Assembly (NCBI GenBank): GCA_031259035.1
Contig: JAIRLZ010000242.1
Span: 1-13,897 of the forward strand
DNA: 13,897 nt
Direction: 5' to 3'
Origin: Treponema sp.
GTDB taxonomy: Bacteria > Spirochaetota > Spirochaetia > Treponematales > Breznakiellaceae
This document shows positions 1-6,716 of this stretch, in pieces. The notes below the pieces were generated by a model that worked only from the letters and a program-made list of their open reading frames with translations, was not told where the DNA came from and made no database searches. The translations under genes were made by a program, and so were the position numbers. Within the stretch, counting starts at the first letter, position 1. Each line of letters starts with the position of its first letter.

Positions 1-118
1 TGCGCTTTAGCTCTGACGAATAATGATAGCTGACCTCATACTTATAGTACCTGTTATTCAAGTATTTTATCTCCGTTCTCGGCTCCTTGAACGGCAAAAT
101 CCAATCCGGCAACCCCAT
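1..118 (-). CDS. IS transposase, N-terminal part (runs off the window)
   Basis: Only the first 39 codons are present; the frame is open to base 1. The product begins MGLPDWILPFKEPRTEIKYL, continues with a Tyr-rich stretch (RYYKYEV) and reaches the edge at ELKR. This opening (a GLPDW start, a KEPRTEIK motif, then YYKYEV) resembles the N-terminus of DDE-type IS transposases of the IS4/IS1634 kind; the family is recalled from memory and not firm. The ATG is set by a GGAGGG ribosome-binding site (123-128) 4 nt upstream. A near-consensus promoter and a 30-bp palindrome lie directly in front. Whether the gene is intact cannot be judged from here. Confidence 0.65.
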   Translation of the reverse strand, partial: MGLPDWILPFKEPRTEIKYLNNRYYKYEVSYHYSSELKR

Positions 119-129
119 GTGACCCTCCA

Positions 130-186
130 AATAAGACTACCTATATAGGTTGTCTTATTGTACACCGGATAATCGCTTAATGTCAA
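130..186 (-). promoter_or_regulatory. Transposase promoter with a palindrome over the start site
   Basis: On the minus strand there is a perfect -35 TTGACA (181-186), an 18-bp spacer and a -10 TACAAT (157-162). Overlapping the -10 is a palindrome at 130-159: outer arms AATAAGAC / GTCTTATT, one T-T mismatch, and an inner ACCTATATAGGT. It ends 1 nt before the GGAGGG ribosome-binding site. The expected transcription start, about 7 nt past the -10, falls near base 150. Transcripts from this promoter would therefore lack one arm of the stem, while read-through transcripts from outside would carry the whole stem. Confidence 0.7.
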
Positions 187-330
187 CAAAAACATGCCTT
201 TTCATGCCAGATATATGGCATTTTCATGGATTTTCGTCAAATAGACGGGGTATTTTTGGCGGAGTTAGGGTTTAATACAATAATGTCAATATCTTAATTT
301 TACAACCATTTCAAGGCACATTTCGCATAA

Positions 331-707
331 CTACGGGTATACGCCATCAACGAGTCTGCGGCAAATCCCTCCTTGGGCTACGCCAAGGGTATGACCGGCA
401 GGGAAATCGTGGAAGCCGCCGAAGAATCTTATGCGTATGTGGACATTGCCGGTTGCAATTATCTGGACGTCCGTTACGAGATGGATGGGAAACTCTATCC
501 AAACCGGATTATTCTTGGAACTGAAACCTATCCCCGGAGTATCGCCGGGAATTGGCGTCTGGTACAGGATAATTTCCATGTCCTCGGCGAAGTTGGCATC
601 GGCAAGGTTGATTATTCTGGCGGACCGCAGGCGGGTTTTCATTTTTTTTTGGCGGCTACCCCTGGCGTCAGGCTTGGTGCGGCGACATCGACATTACCGG
701 ACATTGT
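331..707 (+). pseudogene. Glycoside hydrolase family 2 (beta-galactosidase-type) fragment
   Basis: The translation from 331 reads LRVYAINESAANPSLGYAKG and continues with AGCNYLDVRYEMDGKLYP and RIILGTETYPRS. This is the C-terminal part of the TIM-barrel of GH2 glycosidases; the E in GTE probably corresponds to the nucleophile. Three lesions are visible. A stop codon (328-330) lies directly upstream with no start. About 11-12 residues expected between HVLGE and GIGKVDY appear to be missing. A run of nine T (642-650) shifts the frame, after which GH2-like sequence (GGYPWRQAWCGDIDITG) resumes in another frame to about 707. Both ends of the gene are gone, so no functional enzyme can be made. The missing-residue estimate is from memory of the family. 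Confidence 0.8.
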
Positions 708-1002
708 ATAATATGACGGACGCCTATTTTATCGGTTTGCTCCGGTGATACAAGGCATTGTTCATTGACGATCTTTTGGCAGGCGTTTTACGGCGGCGTA
801 CACCGCCGGAGGAAGAAATGCGACTGTACAGGATAGGAAAACGTCACGCTTGTCTGATAGGCATAAGTTGCGTAGTTCATGTATGTAGTATACCATACGG
901 CGTCCAATGGGTAAAGTGGGCGCGGAAAATGCGCCGCCGCAACCGGCGCCGGTTGCGGCGCGACCCGTAAGTCCGGTGATGCTACAGTATGCGCAATGCG
1001 CT
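708..1002. other. Non-coding gap with GC-rich palindromes
   Basis: No convincing gene is seen between the GH2 remnant and the fucO end. A plus-strand frame of 70 codons (758-970) has an Arg-rich tail created by the palindrome and no ribosome-binding site, so I do not call it. The stretch holds a small imperfect palindrome near 790-808 (CGGCGG / CCGCCG arms) and a perfect 26-bp palindrome at 935-960, listed separately. Confidence 0.5.
935..960. repeat. Perfect 26-bp GC-rich palindrome
   Basis: The arm CGCCGCAACCGGC is followed immediately by its exact reverse complement. One or two more pairs can form outside it if C934 is bulged. Transcribed from either strand it would fold into a very stable hairpin. 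No T-tract follows on either side, so it is not a standard intrinsic terminator. It could be a strong transcription barrier, a remnant of the lost GH2 gene's 3' region, or a palindromic repeat. Confidence 0.7.
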
Positions 1003-1031
1003 CCGCCCTGAATGACAGGGCGGCTGTTTTT
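1003..1031 (+). terminator. Intrinsic terminator hairpin downstream of fucO
   Basis: An 8-bp stem CCGCCCTG / CAGGGCGG with loop AATGA is followed on the plus strand by CTGTTTTT, the form of a rho-independent terminator for plus-strand transcription from the left. An outer pairing GCGCAA (991-996) / TTGCGC (1030-1035) can extend it. The hairpin lies about 20 nt past the fucO stop, so it may also define the 3' end of the minus-strand fucO message, although no good U-tract follows in that direction. Confidence 0.65.
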
Positions 1032-1042
1032 GCGCGGAGGCC

Positions 1043-2191
1043 TTACATCAGTTTAAGATACAGGGCTTTTATGTCCTCTACGGTTGGAGCTTTCGGATTG
1101 CCCGGACAGCAGGCGTCCGCTATGGCGCTTTCCGCAAGGAACGGAACATCCGCTTCCTTTACAATCTCTTTAAGATCCTGGGGAATTCCTACATCAAGAG
1201 ACAACTTTTGAACCGCGTCAATAGCGGCCCTGCGATATTCCGCCTGGCTCATCCCTTCCGTACCGGGTACGCCCATCGCCTTCGCTATATCGCGGTATTT
1301 CCCGGCGGTAACATCGGCGTTATAGTCCATGATGGTGGGCAACAAAATGGCGTTGGCGACGCCGTGGGGTGTGTCGTATACCGCGCCCAACGGATGCGCC
1401 ATAGCGTGTACAAGCCCCAGCCCCACGTTGGAGAAGCCCATACCCGCAATATACTGACCCAAAGCCATGCCTTCGCGTCCGGCGCTTTCATTGTTCACCG
1501 CGCCGCGCAGATATTTCGAGATGATTTCAATTGCCTTAAGGTGCATCATATCCGTTATTTCCCACGCGCCTTTTGTGATATAGCCTTCAATAGCGTGAGT
1601 CAGGGCGTCCATGCCGGTGGCCGCAGTCAGTCCTTTGGGCATGGAAGCCATCATATCCGGGTCAACCACCGCCACATCGGGAATGTCATGCACATCAACG
1701 CACACAAACTTGCGCCGTTTTTCCACATCGGTGATGACGTAGTTAATCGTAACTTCCGCCGCCGTCCCTGCGGTTGTCGGTACGGCAATGGTAAACACCG
1801 CCTTGTTTTTGGTTGGCGCAACTCCTTCCAAGCCGCGAATATCCGCGAATTCCGGGTTGTTGACGACAATTCCGATGGCCTTTGCGGTGTCAATAGCCGA
1901 GCCGCCACCCACCGCGATGATACAATCCGCGTCACTTGCCTTGAACGCGGCGACGCCGCTTTGAACGTTTTCGATGGTTGGATTCGCCTTGAAATCGCTG
2001 AACACATCGTAGTCGATTCCCGTCTTGTCCAAAAGGGACGTAACTTTGCCACTTACTCCGAATTTAATTAAATCCGGATCCGCGCAGACAAAAAGTTTTT
2101 TAAAGCCATGCCCTTTCACTTCATTAACGATTTCCCCAATCGCACCCTTTCCATGATAGGAAACCGGGTTTAATACAATTCTACCTGCCAT
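1043..2191 (-). CDS. fucO: Lactaldehyde reductase (iron-containing alcohol dehydrogenase)
   Basis: Reduces L-lactaldehyde to 1,2-propanediol with NADH; it is the end step of anaerobic fucose or rhamnose breakdown in the cytoplasm. The 382-residue product matches the length of E. coli FucO and shares long near-identical stretches, for example VPTTAGTAAEVTINYVITD, EKRRKFVCVD and GMGFSNVGLGLVH. The nucleotide-binding GGGS motif is at residues 95-98. The metal ligands Asp195, His199, His262 and His276 are all present in the expected spacing. I chose ATG 2191 because AAGGAG lies 6 nt upstream and the family starts there; an in-frame ATG 26 codons upstream lacks support. No other fucose or rhamnose genes are nearby. 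The substrate could equally be a related short-chain aldehyde or diol. Confidence 0.9.
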   Translation of the reverse strand: MAGRIVLNPVSYHGKGAIGEIVNEVKGHGFKKLFVCADPDLIKFGVSGKVTSLLDKTGIDYDVFSDFKANPTIENVQSGVAAFKASDADCIIAVGGGSAIDTAKAIGIVVNNPEFADIRGLEGVAPTKNKAVFTIAVPTTAGTAAEVTINYVITDVEKRRKFVCVDVHDIPDVAVVDPDMMASMPKGLTAATGMDALTHAIEGYITKGAWEITDMMHLKAIEIISKYLRGAVNNESAGREGMALGQYIAGMGFSNVGLGLVHAMAHPLGAVYDTPHGVANAILLPTIMDYNADVTAGKYRDIAKAMGVPGTEGMSQAEYRRAAIDAVQKLSLDVGIPQDLKEIVKEADVPFLAESAIADACCPGNPKAPTVEDIKALYLKLM

Positions 2192-2292
2192 AACGCGCTC
2201 CTTAAAATAGATTTTACGAGTAAAGCCTAAACGCCCCTTTACAGAAGAGTTTCGACTGTCTTCTAGCAAGACGTTGGGATTCTCGTAGAAGA

Positions 2293-2321
2293 ATTTTACA
2301 CCCCGGAACTATTTCTGTCAA
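2293..2321 (-). promoter_or_regulatory. Promoter of fucO
   Basis: Perfect -35 TTGACA (2316-2321), 17-bp spacer and -10 TAAAAT (2293-2298), reading toward fucO. The predicted start leaves a 5' untranslated leader of about 95 nt before the fucO ATG. An A-tract on the coding side (2322-2330) lies directly upstream of the -35 and could act as an UP-like element. I see no obvious operator or riboswitch in the leader. Confidence 0.75.
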
Positions 2322-2444
2322 ATTTTTTTTTGCGTTCTTGCGCCAGGACAGACTCTCCATCTCAATGCCGCTAATGCCGGCAAGAGTGACAAAAGTATGG
2401 CGCAAACCAGAAATGCCGGAGTGTCGCAGCCTCCTTTACAGTTG

Positions 2445-2663
2445 TCACATGTAAGGAGTGAAAAGATAAAAGAAGCGGTAAGATACGGCGAGGCATTTAA
2501 ACTGAGACTTGTGGAGGATGGAGCCAACGGAACATATAAGAGCCTTGATGAAGCGAAGCGCCGGAACGGGATTCGCGGAGTCTCGACACTGAGCGCATGG
2601 ATAAAACAGTACGGTCGGGCGGAATATACTGCCCAAAAGGGTAAAGGTGGAAACTATGAACGG
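2445..2663 (+). pseudogene. IS3-type transposase OrfA remnant, frameshifted and truncated
   Basis: The frame reads RSEKIKEAVRYGEAFKLRLV, then SLDEAKRRNGIRGVSTLSAW and IKQYGR. This is the helix-turn-helix N-terminal domain of IS3-family OrfA (RYxEAFKLxVV ... YGIRG..T...WI.KYG). After KQYGR the match continues only in another frame (RNILPKRVKVETM), so a frameshift lies near 2613-2620. The similarity stops near 2663, before the OrfA leucine-zipper region, and there is no OrfB. The 5' end reads CAT GTA AGG AGT in frame, suggesting the original ATG-AGG start is also damaged. Non-functional relic. The 175 nt after it, up to the xseA promoter, show nothing recognisable. Confidence 0.7.
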
Positions 2664-2802
2664 CTTTCATATTCCGCTTTTGCCACCAGATTTCGGAGTG
2701 TTTCAAAACACATTTCCCCCATCCTCCCCTATTCCGGTTCATTATGGCTTTGAGGGGCTGTCTATCGCTTAACGTGTTGACAAAGGGATTCATACATTGC
2801 CA

Positions 2803-2831
2803 TTGACACGGACACCCGGGTACGGTACATT
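2803..2831 (+). promoter_or_regulatory. Promoter for the small ORF and xseA
   Basis: Perfect -35 TTGACA (2803-2808), 17-bp spacer, -10 TACATT (2826-2831). The start site expected 7 nt past the -10 is base 2838, the A of an ATG. If so, the first ORF of this transcript is leaderless; no ribosome-binding site could fit in front of it. Confidence 0.7.
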
Positions 2832-2837
2832 TAAACC

Positions 2838-3008
2838 ATGCTGAACGTAGTGTATTATTCTGAAACCATCAAACCGCGCGCGATCCGCTTTAATGCCGGA
2901 GAGGGCGATCATGATTTCGCGCGCCGGATGCTCCAGTCTGTTTATGCGGCGAAGGGACGCGGCGTATCGCCGGGGCGCAGAGCCGCGACAAAAAGAGCGC
3001 GGGGCTGA
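2838..3008 (+). CDS. Small ORF of unknown function directly upstream of xseA
   Basis: Encodes 56 residues starting MLNVVYYSETIKPRAIRFNA and ending in a basic Arg/Lys/Gly-rich tail (TKRARG). I recognise no family. In its favour: a near-consensus promoter places the transcript start on its ATG, and its TGA is followed by a single T and then the xseA ATG (TGATATG), the layout of a translationally coupled leader. Against it: no ribosome-binding site and no known homolog. It may be a leader peptide setting xseA translation, an independent small basic protein, or simply a chance frame in a 5' leader. Confidence 0.45.
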   Translation: MLNVVYYSETIKPRAIRFNAGEGDHDFARRMLQSVYAAKGRGVSPGRRAATKRARG

Positions 3009-3009
3009 T

Positions 3010-4194
3010 ATGGGCGCCTATTCCGTCACCGAAATAACCGATCTCATCAAGGAGAGTCTTGAAGGTTCTTTTTCCGCGATCATTGTGGAAGGCGAGATTT
3101 CAAACTGCCGCCCGTCAAGCGCCGGACACCTCTATTTTACCCTTAAAGACGCGGCTTCCTGTATTTCAGCGGTCATGTTCAAAAACCGCTTCCGCAGTCT
3201 TTCTTTTGAGCCGAAAGACGGTATGCGGATCCGTGTTCATGGCGGCATCTCGGTGTACAACCAACGGGGATCGTACCAGATCGTGTGCGATGAAATGGAG
3301 CGGACTGGAGAAGGCGAGATGCTCGCCCTGCTTGAAAAGCGGAAGCGGGCTTTCGCGGCCGAAGGTCTGTTTGATGAGGATAGAAAAACGCCCATTCCGC
3401 GGTTCCCGCAAACCGTGGGCGTGGCAAGTTCTCCAACAGGAGCCGCGGTGCGGGATATTCTCAACATTTTACGCCGGCGCGCCGCGGGCGTAAACGTGGT
3501 TGTCTTGCCGTGTCCGGTGCAGGGAAGCGACGCCGCGCCGATTATCGCACGGCGCATTGAACAGGCCAACCACTGGAAACTTGCCGATGTGCTGATTGTG
3601 GGCCGCGGCGGCGGTTCCCTTGAAGACCTGGCGCCTTTTTCCGAAGAGGCTGTTGTCAGGGCGATAGCGGCGTCCGCGATACCCGTTGTGAGCGCCGTTG
3701 GGCATGAAATCGACTGGGCGCTTTCGGATTTTGCCGCGGACCTCCGCGCCCCCACTCCGTCCGCCGCCGCTGAACTAGTGAGCGCAAACCGCGAGGAGAC
3801 TCTGATCGCGGTACGCAGTACAGCCCAATTTTTATTCGAGACCATAAAAACCCGCCTTGAACGGGCGCGGTTTCTGGTCAAGCCGTTTAGCGCTGAGGAA
3901 ATGGAGTACCGTTTTCGCGCCATATTGCAGCCGCGTCTGGTGCATTTCGATGACGCAAAGGAAGAACTGCTCATATCGTTTGGCAACCGGCTTGCGGATG
4001 TCCGAAAAAGGCTTGAGCTTGCCAAACGCACCCTTGAAGCGGCGAATCCGGGCGTTGTTTTAGAGAAAGGCTACTCCATTGTCACCAACACGGAAACAGG
4101 CCGCGTTGTCCGCGCAGCCTCTGATGTAAAAGCCGGCGATGTTCTTGTTGTCAGACCGCTGAAGGGGGAGATCAAGGCGGTTGTGAAGGAATAG
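3010..4194 (+). CDS. xseA: Exonuclease VII large subunit
   Basis: Catalytic subunit of exodeoxyribonuclease VII, which degrades single-stranded DNA from both ends in mismatch repair and recombination. The 394-residue protein has the N-terminal OB-fold (about residues 1-95; YSVTEITDLIKESLEG then VEGEISNCR and GHLYFTLKD) and then the catalytic domain. Visible catalytic-domain motifs are VGVASSPTGAAVRDIL, VGRGGGSLEDLAPF, VSAVGHEIDWALSDFAADLR and APTPSAAAELV. The closing segment (LEKGYSIVTN ... VKAGD) is also typical. I chose ATG 3010 because the OB-fold begins there; an in-frame ATG at 2893 would add 39 residues unlike the family and no ribosome-binding site precedes it. It is shorter than E. 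coli XseA (456 aa), mainly in the coiled-coil region after the AAELV motif. xseB is not adjacent. Confidence 0.93.
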   Translation: MGAYSVTEITDLIKESLEGSFSAIIVEGEISNCRPSSAGHLYFTLKDAASCISAVMFKNRFRSLSFEPKDGMRIRVHGGISVYNQRGSYQIVCDEMERTGEGEMLALLEKRKRAFAAEGLFDEDRKTPIPRFPQTVGVASSPTGAAVRDILNILRRRAAGVNVVVLPCPVQGSDAAPIIARRIEQANHWKLADVLIVGRGGGSLEDLAPFSEEAVVRAIAASAIPVVSAVGHEIDWALSDFAADLRAPTPSAAAELVSANREETLIAVRSTAQFLFETIKTRLERARFLVKPFSAEEMEYRFRAILQPRLVHFDDAKEELLISFGNRLADVRKRLELAKRTLEAANPGVVLEKGYSIVTNTETGRVVRAASDVKAGDVLVVRPLKGEIKAVVKE

Positions 4195-4315
4195 AGCGGA
4201 TGGGTCTGGCTTAGAACGGAAGCTGAAACAGAATCGTCTGGCTATGGAAAGCGCCGCTATCCGCCCTTCCTGAAGCGCGTGAAAAATCCGTTCCAGAACG
4301 CCGGAGAGCCAGCTG

Positions 4316-4381
4316 TCATCGGCGTTCCCCCCGCCGTTTGGAGAAGACGCGGACAATTTCGTTCCGCTGTTCACGGGTCAT
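4316..4381 (-). other. Possible frameshifted small ORF after azlD
   Basis: Minus-strand frame MTREQRNEIVRVFSKRRGERR ends at TGA, overlapping an ATG in another frame. If one base of the six-G run (4327-4332) is removed, the frame instead runs on for dozens of codons (ADDSWLSGVLERIFHALQEG and beyond) into the antisense of the xseA 3' end. The composition (charged helix followed by amphipathic helix) looks protein-like, but I recognise no family and see no good ribosome-binding site. It may be a broken small gene between azlD and xseA or chance. The rest of 4195-4400 shows no terminator or other feature. Confidence 0.2.
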
Positions 4382-4400
4382 TGTGGGAATGTTACGCCCC

Positions 4401-4799
4401 TCATCCGATCATCTTCCCAAGCGCCATATACAGGATGGTTCCACCGAATATGCTGATGAGCGTGTTTCGCTTCCATATGTACGAGATGGCGGTAAAAGCC
4501 GCGCCGGCAACAAGCGGCAAACACGCGCAGAGGATGCCGGCGATGCCGTGGTTTTCCAATACGGCGTCTTTTACCGAAGAGGCGAGCGCATTGAAGGCGA
4601 GTACGGTCATGGCGACCGGCGGCGCCACTTTTTCAACAAAAGTGAGGAATACGGCAAATGGCGAATTGTCTTTAACGGCGCGGTCTTTTGTCCTGTCCCG
4701 AAAGATCAGAAACGGGAAAGCCCGGCAAAAAAAGATGACCGCTCCCATAATAAGAGTTAAAACAAGCGCTTTTTGTACGCTGACAGCGCCGCTATTCAT
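4401..4799 (-). CDS. azlD: AzlD-family branched-chain amino acid transport protein
   Basis: Small membrane subunit that normally works with AzlC to export branched-chain amino acids and their analogues. The 132-residue product has about four hydrophobic spans: roughly residues 10-33 (ALVLTLIMGAVIFFCRAFPF), 58-75, 85-108 and 112-130. The first span carries the family's R-x-F-P-F motif, and the last ends in GGTILYMALGKM. It starts at ATG 4799 with AAAGGG about 5 nt upstream. It is slightly longer than typical AzlD (about 100-110 aa). No azlC is next to it; the upstream gene is an 85-aa protein of unknown type. Family assignment is firm; the substrate is inferred. Confidence 0.8.
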   Translation of the reverse strand: MNSGAVSVQKALVLTLIMGAVIFFCRAFPFLIFRDRTKDRAVKDNSPFAVFLTFVEKVAPPVAMTVLAFNALASSVKDAVLENHGIAGILCACLPLVAGAAFTAISYIWKRNTLISIFGGTILYMALGKMIG

Positions 4800-4866
4800 T
4801 GCATCCCTTTTTCCCAGCTTGAATCACCGCATCGTTGAGCGTGAAAACGATGTTTTCTTCTCTTCG

Positions 4867-5124
4867 TTATGAATATGCATTTAATAAATTTATAAATTTG
4901 CCGAGTCCGCACAATCTCATAGCGACGGGCATGAGTCCGGCAAGCGTTGAAGCGGCGATAAGCCCCTTCATGCCGCGCTTTGCTATTACGCTAAAGACGA
5001 CGCCCGCCATAAGCCCAGAAAGGCGATCTTTCCCCCAAGACGCCCATGAACAGCCGCCTTTTGCGAATAATTCGGCGATGCGGGGAACAAGATCGCTCAC
5101 ATTGGCGGACGGGGAGAAACGCAT
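4867..5124 (-). CDS. Small putative membrane protein, unknown function
   Basis: Encodes 85 residues (MRFSPSANVSDLVPRIAELF...). The N-terminal half is soluble-looking with GGCSWASWGKDR. The C-terminal half has hydrophobic stretches (LSGLMAGVVFSVIA and GLIAASTLAGLMPVAM) that could make one or two membrane spans. Its ATG overlaps the esterase stop (TAATG on the minus strand), a classic translational-coupling arrangement and the main reason to believe it is real. I recognise no family. It lies 67 nt upstream of azlD, so it may be expressed with it. Confidence 0.6.
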   Translation of the reverse strand: MRFSPSANVSDLVPRIAELFAKGGCSWASWGKDRLSGLMAGVVFSVIAKRGMKGLIAASTLAGLMPVAMRLCGLGKFINLLNAYS

Positions 5125-6662
5125 TAGAGATCAGCATCGCAGCTTCTGAAAGGCATCGCCGCAAGTCCGTTTTTCGCGTACAGAGGGGTTGGACCCCACT
5201 TGATCCACGCATAGCGCACCCGTGTAGGAACCGCCACCGCATCCGAAAAGGCAAGTACGGTTCCGCCCTCGATCCTCGCGTCAGCCTTGTAGTACCTGCC
5301 GTCTTCGCCCGCGACCTCAAAGCCTTCCAGCGCGCCCCTGCTTTCAAGTCCAATCTCGGCGTTGGCAAAATACACGCGGATGGCTCCTCCTTCGTTCACG
5401 ACTCTGCGGAAAATGGGGCCATCGGCGGCCACATCCCTGCCGTACACCTTCTTGAGCGCCTGCAACGCAAGCCTGAAGCCTACGGTTTGCTTGTCAAGCG
5501 GGTGAATATTGTCGAATTCTCCGCAGTCAATGATGACCGCCATGCCCGTATTGGCGACAAATTGCGACGCCTTGTACTGATTTTCCTGGAGAACGCACCA
5601 CTGCTTGCTGTTTTCAAGCCCCGCGTCAACCTCGCTCTTTGACGCATACATGGGAAGCTGCGCAAAAAGGAAGGGCAACGCGCCATCGCCCCAGTCCCTG
5701 CGCCACTGATCGATGAGGAGCCACATCAGTTCGGCGTAGTCATCGGCGCGGCTCCAGTCCTCTTCCCCCTGGTAGTAGAGAAAACCCTTTAAAGCGAAAG
5801 GAACGATACGGCGTATCATGGAATGATAGAGGTTGGTTGGACGGTAGGGGCTTTTTCTGCCGGCGGGCTGGGGCCAGGGACATTCGCCGCACTCGGCGTT
5901 CAACGTTTCCCATGTAACAGTGGGATCGAGCGCGCGGCGCGCCTGTATACGGGCGTCCCACGCCCGCCAATCCGCAAAATAGGCTTCCATCTCGGCGTCC
6001 CATTGCCCATCGGTTTTATCGCCGATAAGAGCGGCGTAATCATCAAGACATTTCTGACCGGCTCTGCTCCTCTGGAGTTGTTCCTCACTCATCCAACAGC
6101 TTATGGAGGCGCCACCCCAGTTGCAGCCGATGATCCCGATAGGCGCATTGGTTTCGGACACGACCTTACGGGCGAAAAAATAGGCGACCGCGCTCATCGC
6201 GCCCGCTGTGTCAGGAGCGCACACCTTCCATCGGTTGTTCCGCTCGGCTCTCAAAAATCTATCGTCAACAACCGCCTGTTTTACAGCTTGATATATGCGG
6301 ATATTGGGATTCGCGCATACGGCAAGCTCCTCCGCGCCGTTAAGACAGTTCCGCAACTCCAGTTCCATGTTGCTCTGCCCGCCCGCAAGCCATACATCAC
6401 CAGCTATGACGTTTTTGAAACAGATTTCATCGCTTCCGTCTGATATGCGCAGACTGCCCGCAACGCCCGCGTTTTGCGGCGGAAGAAAACACCGCCATTC
6501 CCCATTGCGCACAACCGCTTGGGCTTTGCCAGCGGCTTTGCCGGTGTCGAAGCTCACCATAACGGTTCTTCCTTCAACACCCGTTCCCCACACCGGAACA
6601 TCCGCGTCTCTCTGTACCATCATATTGTCTGAAAAAATAGGAGCGGTTTGTAACATTGCCAT
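5124..6662 (-). CDS. Sialate O-acetylesterase-type SGNH esterase
   Basis: Predicted carbohydrate esterase that removes acetyl groups from sialic acid or from plant polysaccharide side chains (SASA/CE20-like SGNH fold). The 512-residue product has block I with the nucleophile Ser (GDVWLAGGQSNMELE), the oxyanion Gly/Asn region (GIIGCNWGGASISCW), the GFLYYQGEEDW segment, and the catalytic His in DNIHPLDKQTVGFRLA. The N-terminal part (PIFSDNMMVQRDADVPVWG) is the beta-sandwich opening typical of this family. No clear signal peptide is seen, so the enzyme is probably cytoplasmic, acting on imported sugars. ATG 6662 has GAGGTG just upstream; a second ATG (6656) is also well placed. Its stop overlaps the next gene. 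The true substrate is unknown. Confidence 0.85.
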   Translation of the reverse strand: MAMLQTAPIFSDNMMVQRDADVPVWGTGVEGRTVMVSFDTGKAAGKAQAVVRNGEWRCFLPPQNAGVAGSLRISDGSDEICFKNVIAGDVWLAGGQSNMELELRNCLNGAEELAVCANPNIRIYQAVKQAVVDDRFLRAERNNRWKVCAPDTAGAMSAVAYFFARKVVSETNAPIGIIGCNWGGASISCWMSEEQLQRSRAGQKCLDDYAALIGDKTDGQWDAEMEAYFADWRAWDARIQARRALDPTVTWETLNAECGECPWPQPAGRKSPYRPTNLYHSMIRRIVPFALKGFLYYQGEEDWSRADDYAELMWLLIDQWRRDWGDGALPFLFAQLPMYASKSEVDAGLENSKQWCVLQENQYKASQFVANTGMAVIIDCGEFDNIHPLDKQTVGFRLALQALKKVYGRDVAADGPIFRRVVNEGGAIRVYFANAEIGLESRGALEGFEVAGEDGRYYKADARIEGGTVLAFSDAVAVPTRVRYAWIKWGPTPLYAKNGLAAMPFRSCDADL

Positions 6663-6684
6663 AAACACCTCGTATATATCTTTC

Positions 6685-6690
6685 ATTATA
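6685..6690 (-). promoter_or_regulatory. Likely -10 element for the esterase operon
   Basis: A perfect TATAAT lies 22 nt upstream of the esterase ATG. The -35 at the proper distance (TTCTCC) is poor, so activity may need an activator, or this may be only an AT-rich chance match. Confidence 0.4.
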
Positions 6691-6716
6691 GTATAAAGCA
6701 AATGAACGGAGAAGCC

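Noticed and set aside
269..283. 14-bp match GGGTTTAATACAAT shared with the fucO 5' region near 2167
   Set aside because: A single 14-mer match is expected about once by chance at this window size, and no flanking similarity extends it.
331..642. Minus-strand frame of 103 codons over the GH2 relic
   Set aside because: The plus strand has clear GH2 similarity; this is its shadow.
758..970. Plus-strand frame of 70 codons after the GH2 relic
   Set aside because: Arg-rich tail is produced by the 26-bp palindrome; no ribosome-binding site or recognisable motif.
1208..2071. Long plus-strand open frame of 287 codons opposite fucO
   Set aside because: Antisense to a confidently identified gene; His/Arg-rich shadow translation with no ribosome-binding site or family resemblance.
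2893..3009. N-terminal extension of xseA to an upstream ATG
   Set aside because: Adds 39 residues not typical of XseA and lacks a ribosome-binding site; the OB-fold starts at 3010.
3237..4031. Long minus-strand open frame of 264 codons opposite xseA
   Set aside because: Ser/Arg-rich antisense shadow of xseA codon use; no family features.
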